Shown here: positions 51,817 through 59,938 of the stretch, one piece after another
Position numbering within the stretch: position 1 is the stretch's first letter
How the letters are laid out: every line of letters starts with the position of its first letter
DNA from: Embleya sp049739465
GTDB taxonomy: Bacteria > Actinomycetota > Actinomycetes > Streptomycetales > Streptomycetaceae
DNA length: 64,000 bases
Reading direction: 5' to 3'
NCBI RefSeq assembly: GCF_049739465.1
Contig: NZ_JBMHHY010000026.1
Location: 95,771-159,770 of the forward strand
Made by a program: the position numbers and the translations under genes
The notes under the pieces: model-generated
The model's input: the letters and a program-made list of their open reading frames with translations, nothing else
Told to the model about the DNA's origin: nothing
The model's database searches: none

Positions 51817-52224
51817 ATGTACTTGGTCCTCGCTCTGCTGGCACCGATCGTGATGTTCCTGCTGATACCCGGACTCGCCTGGCTCGAGGACCGCCTGCTG
51901 GGGCCACACCCGCCGCCGAAGCCGCCCACACCGGCACCGCCGCTGCCGAAGGTCGCACCGGCCGCCGACGCGGCGCCTCCGGTTCGAGACCGGATTCCGG
52001 TGTCGATGCCCGCGCCTGCACCCGGATCCGGGCCCGCACCGCTGTCGCCCGCTCGGGCCGGCGAGCCGCATCCGGCCGGGCGGGCCGTGCGCGGCCGGGG
52101 CCGACACGCCCGCCGGCCTGCGTCCCTGCTCGCCTACCGCCACCACATCGGCCGGCGGCGCCCGCCCCGAGCCTCGGTCCTGCGTCGACCGTCGGCGCAT
52201 CGTCCCGGAGCCGAACCTGAGTGA
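51817..52224 (+). CDS. Small single-span membrane protein, basic C-terminus
   Basis: 135 residues from the ATG at 51817 (AGGCGG upstream); an open frame extends further but without a good start. One N-terminal helix MYLVLALLAPIVMFLLIPGL, then a Pro-rich cytosolic or external stretch and an Arg/His-rich end. The first 60 residues look like real coding sequence; the tail is compositionally odd and could reflect a frameshift. Unknown family. Confidence 0.45.
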   Translation: MYLVLALLAPIVMFLLIPGLAWLEDRLLGPHPPPKPPTPAPPLPKVAPAADAAPPVRDRIPVSMPAPAPGSGPAPLSPARAGEPHPAGRAVRGRGRHARRPASLLAYRHHIGRRRPPRASVLRRPSAHRPGAEPE

Positions 52225-52243
52225 GTCCGGCGCGCCGCCCCCG

Positions 52244-53017
52244 GTGCGCATCGAATCCGTCCCGCCGGAGTTGGGCTCGCCCCTCGGCGCCGCCCCGCTG
52301 TCCGCCCACGCCCACGTCTGGCACATCCTCGGCAGCGACGCCGACGCGGTGCTCAAGCTGGCCACGCCGGACGACACGACACCGGCCAATCCGCGCTACT
52401 GGGCCCGGGAGGTCGAGGCGTATCGGAGCGGCTTCGCGCACACCGTCTACGCGGCGCAGGGGCTGACCGCGCCCCGGACCCTGCAGGCCGACTCGCGCGG
52501 GGACGGGTCGGTGGCGTTGTGGCTGGACTATGTACGCGGGATGTCCGGGACCACGTGGGACCTCCCCCGCTGGGCCGACTTCGCCCGACGCCTGGGCGCG
52601 GCGCAGGCGGCCTCGCGACCGGCCGGGCCGTCCTGGTTGTTCGAACGACCGCCCCCGGTCGGGCCGTGGGCGACCCGGGCCGCGGCGCTCCCGTACGTGC
52701 TGTGCCACCTGGACCTGCGGCCGGTCGACCTGATCGCGCGGGATCGGGACGTCGTACTGCTCGACTGGGCGTATGCCGGCTACGGGCTGCCGGGCGAGGA
52801 CCTGAGCGGACTGATCCTCGCGCACGCGGGCGAGCCGGAGTTGGCCTCGGCCCTGGAGACCGCGCTGCCCGCCGAGTACGCCCGGGGGGCCGGGTGCGCC
52901 GAGGCGGACGTACGGGTCGCGATCGCCGCGACGGCGCCCGCGAAGTACGGCGCGGGCGCGGACGAGGCGACCCGGCGGATGCTCCGGACGTGGGCGCAGG
53001 ACGCGCCCGCGGATTGA
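52244..53017 (+). CDS. Aminoglycoside-phosphotransferase-like kinase
   Basis: 257 residues, kinase-like fold. The N-lobe has HVWHILGSDADAVLKLATPD with the ATP-binding Lys and the Glu in REVEAYRSG. The catalytic loop is LCHLDLRPVDLIARD and the metal-binding Asp is in VVLLDWAYAGYGLPGEDLS. In typical members the catalytic loop reads HGDxxxxN; here Gly is Leu and Asn is Asp, so activity may be altered or the substrate unusual. The enzyme probably phosphorylates a small hydroxylated molecule. Confidence 0.75.
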   Translation: MRIESVPPELGSPLGAAPLSAHAHVWHILGSDADAVLKLATPDDTTPANPRYWAREVEAYRSGFAHTVYAAQGLTAPRTLQADSRGDGSVALWLDYVRGMSGTTWDLPRWADFARRLGAAQAASRPAGPSWLFERPPPVGPWATRAAALPYVLCHLDLRPVDLIARDRDVVLLDWAYAGYGLPGEDLSGLILAHAGEPELASALETALPAEYARGAGCAEADVRVAIAATAPAKYGAGADEATRRMLRTWAQDAPAD

Positions 53018-53018
53018 G

Positions 53019-53684
53019 TCAGCGCCGCGACCGACGGATCGCCCAGACCAGGGCGACCACGATCGCCACGGCGGCGAACGCGGCGGGGGTGGGCCGTCGA
53101 CGGGCCCGGGCGGTGCCGACGACGGTGGCATACCGCAACGGGTCCGGCGTGTGATCGAAGAGTTGCCGCCCCGCCGTGTGGCCGACCTCCACGGTCCGCT
53201 CCCTGACCTCCGTGACCCTGCGGCCGGCGGCCTCCCGGCCCTGCCCGGCGGCCCGAAGCCGACTGGCCCCGGCACCGGGCCGGGCCTTGGGCGTGGGGGT
53301 TCGGCCGAGTGGTCGGGACGTGGGCCCGGCGCCCCGGCCGGGCCGGTCGGCGGTGGCTGCTTCGGCCTGCTCCGCCCGGCGGGCGGTGGCTTCGGTGGCC
53401 CGTCCGACCTTGGGCACGGCGGGCTGCTCCGGCCGGTGGGCGGTCGCTTCGTCGAGCGGCTCCGGCCCGGGGGTGCCGGCTCGGCCGACCTGTTCGGGCC
53501 TCTGCACGGTGACCCGGTCGGGCCGCTCGCCGTGGTGTGCGCCGGCTTGGTCGAGGCGTGCGGGCTCGTGGGCCGCACCTTGCTCGTGGTGCGGGAGTTC
53601 GGGGTCGACGGCGCGGGACGCGCCGGCCGACTCGGCGGGGGACGGGGCGGGATCGGGCGCCGTGGGCCCGCTGTTCGTACTCAT
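53019..53684 (-). CDS. Tail-anchored Pro/Ala/Arg-rich protein
   Basis: 221 residues from the ATG at 53684 (AGGAG about 10 nt upstream). Residues 1-145 are disordered and charged; 150-185 look structured (GRRVTEVRERTVEVGHTAGR, QLFDHTPDPLRYATVVGTAR); a single C-terminal helix AAFAAVAIVVALVWAIRRSR anchors it in the membrane. The layout recalls DUF3618-type proteins, not confirmed. It is convergent with the phosphotransferase gene. Confidence 0.55.
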   Translation of the reverse strand: MSTNSGPTAPDPAPSPAESAGASRAVDPELPHHEQGAAHEPARLDQAGAHHGERPDRVTVQRPEQVGRAGTPGPEPLDEATAHRPEQPAVPKVGRATEATARRAEQAEAATADRPGRGAGPTSRPLGRTPTPKARPGAGASRLRAAGQGREAAGRRVTEVRERTVEVGHTAGRQLFDHTPDPLRYATVVGTARARRRPTPAAFAAVAIVVALVWAIRRSRR

Positions 53685-54103
53685 GGGGGGCGTGCTCCTC
53701 TGCCGCCGAGGAACGCGCCCCGGCGGGTCGTTCGTCCTCTGGGGCGCTTCGGGGTCCGGGACCGTCTCCCCGATCCTGCCGGGGGCGCAGACCCGGCAGG
53801 ACCGAGGACACGCTCCCGGCGCCCACGTTCGTCGGGCCGGAATCGGTGCCTCGTGGCCGAGGCTAGAAAGGTTCGGGCCGAGGATCGGGGAATGTCACCC
53901 GGATGCCTCGCCCGGCGTGTCCGATCCGGCCGTCGGCCCGGCCGCCGACCGGGCCCGGTCCACCGCCGACCTCGACGCCGAACACCCTTACCCGGCCCGG
54001 GCGTTCGAGGCCGCCGCGCAGGCGCGGGGCGGAACCCCGGACCGCGCCCCGCCGTTCCGTACCGGGCGCGGCACGCCGTGGACGGCGCACGATCGTGTAC
54101 CGG
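53685..54103. other. About 420 bp without a convincing gene
   Basis: A perfect TCCTGCCGGG / CCCGGCAGGA hairpin with an 8-nt loop lies at 53774-53801 and could end the transcript of the FhuF-like gene. A plus-strand stretch around 53918-54100 has coding-like bias (start VSDPAVGPAADRARSTADLD) but runs on antisense to the next gene without a plausible end. Confidence 0.4.
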
Positions 54104-54847
54104 TCAGTGGTCGCCCTCGTGGCCGAGGGCCAGGGCGGCGAGCCGCGGGCGGGGTGGTTGTGGGGGGTTGTCGTGGAAGACACAGTCGCCGCATACGCCG
54201 CCGCCGGGGACTCGGTAGTACAGACAGCACGTGGTGCGGCGGCACGCCAACATCATGCCGCGCAGTCGGTCCCGGGTCAGCATGCCCGCGGCGAACGACC
54301 GTATCGTCGCGGTGAGTTCCGGTTCGGTGCCGGCGACGTGCCGGTCCAGCGCACGGGCCGCGCCGGCCAGCGCGGCTGCCGCGTTGCCCCACAGGAGGCG
54401 TTCCGCGACCGGTACGACGGCCCGGGTGACGCGGGTCAGCGGGATCAGCTGGGCGGTGACCACCGCGTCGTACAGGGCGTCGATCCCCGACCGGTCGGCG
54501 GCCACCGGGGTGCCGACAGGATCCGGCGTCCACAGCTCCATCGGCCCGGTGTCCGGGAAACGCCAGTGGGTCCGGCCCGGGTCCAGGTCGGGCAACACTC
54601 GGCCGAGCACCGCCGCGCCGAGCGCCACCGACCACAGTCGCGAGGCCACGCCCTGATACAGGATCGACGCGGCGACGCGAGGTTCGTCGGTGCCCAGCCG
54701 GCCCCCGACCCACTCCACCCGATCCGCCCACGCGGCAGGCGCGGCCGGGTCGTACAACTCGGCCAACGGCCGAAAACCCGCACCGTCGGCAATCGACCCG
54801 GTGCGCAGCTCGAAGTAGGGCCCCACCTCGGCGAGTCGCCCGCCCAC
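54104..54847 (-). CDS. (2Fe-2S)-binding FhuF-like ferric reductase family protein
   Basis: 247 residues from the GTG at 54847; a GTG at 54937 would add 30 Arg/Pro-rich residues and a TTG at 54856 three. The C-terminus carries Cys-Cys-x10-Cys-x2-Cys (TTCCLYYRVPGGGVCGDC), exactly the FhuF pattern that holds a [2Fe-2S] cluster. The remainder (PYFELRTGSIADGAGFRPLA, HWRFPDTGPMELWTP) fits the FhuF/iron transporter C-terminal family. FhuF reduces Fe(III) in hydroxamate siderophores in the cytoplasm. A cobalamin riboswitch lies 130 nt upstream on the same strand, so expression should respond to B12. That suggests a role in corrinoid or cobalt metabolism rather than iron alone. Confidence 0.82.
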   Translation of the reverse strand: MGGRLAEVGPYFELRTGSIADGAGFRPLAELYDPAAPAAWADRVEWVGGRLGTDEPRVAASILYQGVASRLWSVALGAAVLGRVLPDLDPGRTHWRFPDTGPMELWTPDPVGTPVAADRSGIDALYDAVVTAQLIPLTRVTRAVVPVAERLLWGNAAAALAGAARALDRHVAGTEPELTATIRSFAAGMLTRDRLRGMMLACRRTTCCLYYRVPGGGVCGDCVFHDNPPQPPRPRLAALALGHEGDH

Positions 54848-54976
54848 CCCGGTCAACGGCGCACGCCCGGCGCGGCGCGGCCGGCAGCGCCGGCGCGGGT
54901 GTGGATGCGGCTCGACACCGAGGACATGGCGGCACACCGGCCTCTCTCGGGGAGCTCCGCCCCGGGTCGTGGGGTG

Positions 54977-55122
54977 GCGACGGCGTGCGTCTCCCGGCTC
55001 TCGGATCGTCGCTCCTCCCGGCCTGCCAACCCCGCCGGGGTCGTGGCCGGTTCGGGAGTCGCTTCCGATCCCAGTGGCGGGACCGTGCCGGATTCACACC
55101 GGCTTCCGCGTACCGCCGTCGC
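54977..55122 (-). ncRNA. Cobalamin (adenosylcobalamin) riboswitch
   Basis: Read on the minus strand. A perfect 9-bp P1 helix (GCGACGGCG at 55122-55114 with CGCCGTCGC at 54985-54977) encloses the conserved core: GGAAGCCGGTGTGAATCCGG, then CACGGTCCCGCCACTG, and the B12 box GAGAGCCGGGAGACGC just before the 3' P1 strand. These are the invariant elements of the cobalamin class in the right order and spacing. A CGGGG/CCCCG hairpin with GGAG at 54948-54964 follows and may be the expression platform, acting on translation. Downstream is the FhuF-like gene. Confidence 0.85.
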
Positions 55123-55275
55123 ATGGCGTCCACCACCATCGCACGCGCGCGGGGCCCGGTCCACCGCCACGCGTGGGGGTGAAGCCGGCGCCGGTCCGCG
55201 TGCCGTGCCCGGGACCGGCGGACGTGGGGGCCCAGGATCGGAGGGATCGCCCGGAGATCGTCCCGTTTCCGGACC

Positions 55276-55338
55276 GATGCCCCTGATACCCCTGATACCC
55301 CTGATGCCCTCGATGCCATCGATGCCCCCGATACAGGG
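55276..55338 (+). repeat. Seven tandem 9-bp repeats (GATGCCCCT type)
   Basis: Units start every 9 bp from 55276: GATGCCCCT, GATACCCCT, GATACCCCT, GATGCCCTC, GATGCCATC, GATGCCCCC, GATACAGGG. The last unit carries the ribosome binding site AGGGAG of the next gene. Slippage here would move the promoter relative to the start codon. Confidence 0.85.
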
Positions 55339-55346
55339 AGATGTTC

Positions 55347-56042
55347 GTGCCCACCGCGTTCGCCGCGCCCACCCGCACCCGCCGAGCGGGTGCGGTACTC
55401 GCGTGTTGCGCCGTCCTGTTCGCGCCGACCGGGGCGCAGGCCGCCGACCCCCGGCCGGGCCCGCCGGCACCGGTTGGGCCGCCCGCACCGCGGGCCGTCG
55501 CCGATCGGGCCGAGACCCGGGCCGGGCAACCGGTGGATGTGCCGATCCTGGACAACGACATCGGCGAGGGGCTGGTCGTGTTGTCGTACACCATGCCCGA
55601 GCACGGCCTGGTGTTCCGCCCCGAGCAACCGACCGGGCCGGCCGCCGTGTTGCGCTACACCCCGGGTCCGGGCTTCACCGGCCGGGACGGCTTCCGCTAC
55701 ACGATCGGCGACCGGCTCGGTCGGCAGGCCGGCGCGAGTGTGCGGATCGATGTGTTGCCGGCCGGTTCCCGCGCGGGCGCGCAGGTGGGCGAGCCGATCT
55801 CGGATCGACTCAGCGGGCGTCGCGGCGTCGGCCGACTGCGGCCGGCCGCCGCCGAATGGGCGCCGCGCCCGCACTCCACCGGGGCCGGTGCGGATGGACG
55901 GTGGCTGCTCCTGGCGTTTCTGGCCAGCGCGCTGCCCGCCGCGGGCGTACTGGTCCTGGTCGCCCGCCGCCGACCGACCGGCGCGCGGGTCGGCCGAACG
56001 GCGCCGCGTCATGCCTTGCGCAACTCTCGGGTCATCAGGTAG
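55347..56042 (+). CDS. Secreted Ig-like/cadherin-like domain protein with C-terminal membrane anchor
   Basis: 231 residues from the GTG at 55347, which lies 6 nt after AGGGAG; the ATG at 55341 touches that site and is less likely. The signal peptide is RRAGAVLACCAVLFAPTGAQA. One Ig-like domain follows (VDVPILDNDIGEGLVVLSYT, VLRYTPGPGFTGRDGFRYTI), typical of repeats in bacterial surface proteins but here single. A Pro/Arg linker leads to a C-terminal helix WLLLAFLASALPAAGVLVLV and basic tail. No sortase motif. It is probably a membrane-anchored surface protein. Confidence 0.7.
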   Translation: MPTAFAAPTRTRRAGAVLACCAVLFAPTGAQAADPRPGPPAPVGPPAPRAVADRAETRAGQPVDVPILDNDIGEGLVVLSYTMPEHGLVFRPEQPTGPAAVLRYTPGPGFTGRDGFRYTIGDRLGRQAGASVRIDVLPAGSRAGAQVGEPISDRLSGRRGVGRLRPAAAEWAPRPHSTGAGADGRWLLLAFLASALPAAGVLVLVARRRPTGARVGRTAPRHALRNSRVIR

Positions 56043-56104
56043 AGCGCGTAGAGCACCTCGGCCAGACCCACGATCAGCAGCACCACGCCGATCTTGCCGC
56101 CCAT
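56009..56104 (-). CDS. Possible 31-residue membrane peptide
   Basis: An ATG-to-TGA frame encoding MGGKIGVVLLIVGLAEVLYA then LYLMTRELRKA: one clean membrane helix with a basic cytosolic end, like known bacterial small membrane proteins. It overlaps the 3' end of the Ig-like gene antisense by 34 bp. No clear ribosome binding site, so this is a candidate only. Confidence 0.4.
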   Translation of the reverse strand: MGGKIGVVLLIVGLAEVLYALYLMTRELRKA

Positions 56105-56127
56105 CGGGCCGGGGTCAGGGGGGTCTA

Positions 56128-56171
56128 GACCCACCCCCCAGAGGCCGGCCCGCCCCATGGGCGGGTGGGTC
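56128..56171. promoter_or_regulatory. Inverted repeat before the MacB-type transporter
   Basis: GACCCACCC (56128-56136) and GGGTGGGTC (56163-56171) are exact reverse complements 26 bp apart, 66 bp before the ATPase start. The left arm overlaps a 12-bp palindrome GGGTCTAGACCC. It may be an operator or the terminator of the small minus-strand frame. Confidence 0.4.
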
Positions 56172-56236
56172 GCGCGTTCCTAGCGTTGGGTACGGCGTCG
56201 CGGCGGGCGGCGGCGCAACCCGGCGGGAGGACGAAT

Positions 56237-57064
56237 GTGAGCGGGCGACCGACAGGGCAACGGCGCACGAACGACGTCGAGGAGAGCGGGCAGTCGGCCG
56301 TCCGGCTCGACGCGGTACGCAAGGTCCACGGCCGGGGCTCGGCCTCGGTGGCCGCCCTCGACGGGGTCACGATCGCCTTCGCACCCGGCTCGTTCACCGC
56401 AGTGATGGGCCCGTCCGGGTCCGGGAAGAGTACGTTCCTGCACTGCGCGGCGGGCCTGGAGCGGCCCACCTCGGGCTCGGTCACGGTGGCCGGCCGGCCG
56501 CTGGCCGAGCTCGACGAGAACGCGTTGACCAGGCTGCGCCGAGAGCGGATCGGCTTCGTCTTCCAGGCGTTCAACCTGCTGCCCACGCTCACCGTGGAGC
56601 AGAACATCACATTGCCGATGCGCTTCGCGGGCAAACGTGCCGACCGCCGCGAGATCGCCGAGGTGATCGCCCGGGTCGGCCTGACCGACCGGGCCCGGCA
56701 CCGCCCGCACGAGTTGTCCGGCGGCCAGCAGCAACGGGTCGCGATCGCCCGCGCGTTGGCCGTGCGCCCCGCCGTACTGTTCGCGGACGAGCCGACCGGC
56801 GCGCTCGACACCCGGACCGCGGCCGAAGTGCTCGGCCTGCTGCGGGAGTCGGTACGAGTCGACGGGCAGACCATCGTGCTGGTCACCCACGATCCGGTCG
56901 CCGCGTCCTACGCCGACCACGTGGTCTTCCTCGCCGACGGGCGGATCGCCGATCGGCTGACCGCGCCGACCGTGGACACGATCGCGGAGCGGATGACCCA
57001 CCTGGGCGCGTTCGCGGACGACCCGCGCACCCGTCCGGGCAAGTCGTTCGGCGAGGTCCGCTGA
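56237..57064 (+). CDS. ABC transporter ATP-binding protein, MacB/LolD type
   Basis: 275 residues from the GTG at 56237 (GGGAGG 7 nt upstream). Walker A is MGPSGSGKSTFLHCAAGLE, Q-loop FVFQAFNLLP, signature LSGGQQQRVAIARAL, Walker B AVLFADEPTGALDT, H-loop LVTHDP. The ADEPTGALD form is typical of the MacB/LolCDE/FtsX exporters. Its stop overlaps the permease start (TGATG). It powers the following FtsX-type permease. Confidence 0.94.
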   Translation: MSGRPTGQRRTNDVEESGQSAVRLDAVRKVHGRGSASVAALDGVTIAFAPGSFTAVMGPSGSGKSTFLHCAAGLERPTSGSVTVAGRPLAELDENALTRLRRERIGFVFQAFNLLPTLTVEQNITLPMRFAGKRADRREIAEVIARVGLTDRARHRPHELSGGQQQRVAIARALAVRPAVLFADEPTGALDTRTAAEVLGLLRESVRVDGQTIVLVTHDPVAASYADHVVFLADGRIADRLTAPTVDTIAERMTHLGAFADDPRTRPGKSFGEVR

Positions 57065-59607
57065 TGTGGGGGCTCGCGCTGCGCACGCTGCGTTTTCGGG
57101 CCGGCGGCTTCGTGGCCACCTTCATCGCGCTGTGCCTCGGCGCGACCGTGGTGATGGCCTGTGGTGGCCTCCTGGAGACCGGGATCCGCAACAACGCGCC
57201 GCCGCAACGACTGGCCCAGGCCTCGCTGTTGGTGATCGGCGACCCGACCTTCACCGGCCCGCGCGAGGGGTCGGACCGTACCCGGGACTACGCGCTCCGC
57301 GAGCGGGTGCCGTTGGACGCGCGGCTGGTGGATCGGGTGCGCGCCTTGGAGGGGGTGCGCACGGTGGTCGGGGAACGTACCTTCGCAACCGCGCTGACCG
57401 GGCCCGGCGGCAACCACAAGGCCCAGGGCCACGGCTGGGATTCGGCGCCGCTGACCCCCTACGCACTGGATCGCGGCGCCGCGCCGACCGCGCCGGACGA
57501 GGTGGTCGTGGACACCGTGCTGGCCCGCCGCGCGGGGGTGGCCGTCGGCGACCGGATCGAGATCGCCGCGCACGGCGGAGCGAGCGCGTACCGGGTCACC
57601 GGCATCGCGCGGGCCGCGCGCACCGTCCCGCAGGCCGGCGTGTTCTTCGACCCGGCCGAGGCGGATCGGCTCGCCGCGCCGGCCGGCACCGTCGCCGACA
57701 TCGCGATCACCCTCGCACCCGGCGCCGATCGCGGCACCGTGCGCAAGCGGGTCTCCCGGGCCCTGCACGACCAGCCGATCCGGATCCTCACCGGCGACGA
57801 TCGTGGCGCGGTCGAACATCCCGAGATCCTGACGAACGGGTCGGACCTGATCACGCTGGCCGCGGTGTTCGGCGGACTGGCGGTCGCGGTCGCGGTATTC
57901 GTGGTGGCTGGCACCATCGGTTTGTCCGTACAGCAGCGGCGTCGCGAGTTCGCGCTGATGCGGGCGATCGGCGCCACGCCCCGCCAATTGCGCCGGATGT
58001 TGCTGGGCGAGACGTTCCTGGTCACGGTGTTGGCGGCGGGCGTCGCCTGGTTCACCGGGCCGGCGGCCGGGCGGGGGCTGTTCGACCGGCTGGTGGCTTC
58101 GGGCATGGTCGCCGAGACGGTGGAGTTCGAATCGGGCTGGATCCCGACGGTGGCCGCGGCGGGCGCGGTATTGCTGACCGCGCTGGTCGGCGGGTACGTA
58201 GGCGCGTGGCGCGCGGTGACCGCGAAGCCGACCGAGGCGCTCGCCGAATCCGCGTTCCGACAGCGCTGGTTCAACTGGTTCCGGCTGGTGGTCGCGCTGC
58301 TCGCACTGGCCGGCACGGCCACCTTGATGCTGGTCACCGCGTACGTCCTGAAGGGCCCGGTCGCGGCGAGCACCGCGGGTCCGGCGGCGATCTGCGCCGC
58401 GATCGCGCTGGCCTTGCTCGCGCCCGGCCTGATCCGGATGTGCACATCGGTACTGGCCCGCCCGCTCGGCGCGCTCACCGGCGAGTCCGGCCGGGTCGCG
58501 ATGCTCGGCGCGCGGGTCACCTCGGTCCGGATGGCCGCCGTGGTGACGCCGATCATGCTCGCGGTGGCGATCAGCACCGGCGAGCTGTACATCCAGACCA
58601 CCACGACCACGCAGGGCGAGCGGGAGTACACCCGAAGCCTGCGGGCCGACGCGGTGTTGACCGGCGTGGGCGGCGGTCTGGACCCGGCGCTGCTCGCCGG
58701 GGTCCGGGGGCTCCCGGGGGTGGCGAGCGCGAGCACGTATGTCGCGAGCACGGGCTTCGTGGAGAGCCCGCGCACCGCGCCGGACAATCGGCACGGCATC
58801 CGCTTCCAGGGCGTCGACGTCGAATCGGGCCTGGCCACGGTCGGGGTGACCGCCACTTCGGGGTCGTTGGCCGAGCTGCGCGGCAACACGGTGGCGCTGC
58901 CGAACCGGCTCGCCGGCAAGGTGCGTCGTGGGCCCGGCGACTCGATCCGACTGCGGCTCGGCGACGGCAGTTCGGCGGACGTGCGGGTGGTCGCGCTGTT
59001 CGACTCCCGGGCGGGATACGAGTCGATGCTGCTGCCGGTGTCGCTGCTCGCGCCGCACACCACCAACGGGCTGCCCGCGCAGATCCTGGTCCGCGCCGCC
59101 GAGGGCACCACCCCGGATCGGCTGGTCGACTCGCTCGGTGTCTGGGCGAAGGACCATCCGGGGGTGCGGGCCGCGTCCCGCGCCGCGCTTGTGGAGACGC
59201 ACGCCGAGGAATCGAAGACCCAGGCGTGGGTCAACTACCTGATCATCGGCATGCTGACGCTGTATACGTCGCTGGCCCTGGTCAACTCGCTGATCCTGGC
59301 CACCCACAACCGACGCCGCGAGTTCGGCCTGCAACGGCTCAACGGCGCGACCCGGCGGCAGATCCTGCACATGGCGGCGGTCGAGGCGACGCTCACCACG
59401 CTGATCGGGGTACTCCTGGGCACCGCCGCGGCGGCCGCGGCAGTGGTCCCGTTCAGCCTGTCGGCGGCGGACTCCTGGCTGCCGGACGGCCCGATCACGA
59501 TCTACGCGACCGTGGTGGGCGCCGCGGCGGCCCTCACCTTCGCGGCCACGCTGCTGCCGACGTGGCACGCGCTTCGCTCGAATCCGGTGCGGGCGGCACA
59601 GGGCTGA
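57064..59607 (+). CDS. FtsX/MacB-type ABC transporter permease
   Basis: 847 residues with two FtsX domains. The first membrane helix (about 10-32) is followed by an extracytoplasmic domain (about 33-260), a helix group around ITLAAVFGGLAVAVAVFVVA with the QQRRREFALMRAIGATPRQL loop, a second extracytoplasmic region (about 500-750), and a final helix group with HNRRREFGLQRLNGATRRQI. This ten-helix double-FtsX layout is that of actinobacterial exporters for antibiotics, peptides or lipids, often linked to two-component or stress control. No regulator is adjacent. The substrate is unknown. Confidence 0.93.
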   Translation: MWGLALRTLRFRAGGFVATFIALCLGATVVMACGGLLETGIRNNAPPQRLAQASLLVIGDPTFTGPREGSDRTRDYALRERVPLDARLVDRVRALEGVRTVVGERTFATALTGPGGNHKAQGHGWDSAPLTPYALDRGAAPTAPDEVVVDTVLARRAGVAVGDRIEIAAHGGASAYRVTGIARAARTVPQAGVFFDPAEADRLAAPAGTVADIAITLAPGADRGTVRKRVSRALHDQPIRILTGDDRGAVEHPEILTNGSDLITLAAVFGGLAVAVAVFVVAGTIGLSVQQRRREFALMRAIGATPRQLRRMLLGETFLVTVLAAGVAWFTGPAAGRGLFDRLVASGMVAETVEFESGWIPTVAAAGAVLLTALVGGYVGAWRAVTAKPTEALAESAFRQRWFNWFRLVVALLALAGTATLMLVTAYVLKGPVAASTAGPAAICAAIALALLAPGLIRMCTSVLARPLGALTGESGRVAMLGARVTSVRMAAVVTPIMLAVAISTGELYIQTTTTTQGEREYTRSLRADAVLTGVGGGLDPALLAGVRGLPGVASASTYVASTGFVESPRTAPDNRHGIRFQGVDVESGLATVGVTATSGSLAELRGNTVALPNRLAGKVRRGPGDSIRLRLGDGSSADVRVVALFDSRAGYESMLLPVSLLAPHTTNGLPAQILVRAAEGTTPDRLVDSLGVWAKDHPGVRAASRAALVETHAEESKTQAWVNYLIIGMLTLYTSLALVNSLILATHNRRREFGLQRLNGATRRQILHMAAVEATLTTLIGVLLGTAAAAAAVVPFSLSAADSWLPDGPITIYATVVGAAAALTFAATLLPTWHALRSNPVRAAQG

Positions 59608-59938
59608 GCCCGGCGGGGGCGGGGGTGGTGGCGGGCGCAACGAGGTGCCCGCAGGGGCCTGTTCGCTTCGTCCGCGACGGCCCGCATGCGGCCGGTCGGC
59701 TGCCGCAGGACAGCGGTGGCGATGGCGACCGCCATGCGAATGCGTGTTCGTCATCGCCGTCCGGATCGGCTGCGTCCGGGCACGACGAGCGCGCGGAGGC
59801 CGCTTCGGGGACCGATTTCAACGTCAACTTCCCCTTGGTGTCACGCACTTGCCAAATCCACTCTAGGCTTCCGCCAACGAGGCGGGTCACGGCCGATCCG
59901 TGAGTCACCCGCAGGATCACGTCGGGCCCTTGTAGACG
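59608..59938. other. Intergenic region before the surface protein gene
   Basis: 330 bp without a plausible gene. It must hold the promoter of the large surface protein; no typical -10/-35 pair with correct spacing is evident, which may point to an alternative sigma factor. Confidence 0.4.

Noticed and set aside
53918..54315. Plus-strand gene antisense to the FhuF-like gene
   Set aside because: The beginning has coding-like bias, but the frame runs on through the antisense of a well-supported gene and has no ribosome binding site.
54853..55488. Minus-strand open frame encoding a Gly-Ile-Arg repeat protein
   Set aside because: It is the antisense reading of the 9-bp tandem repeat and of the riboswitch; codon bias is wrong and it lacks domains.
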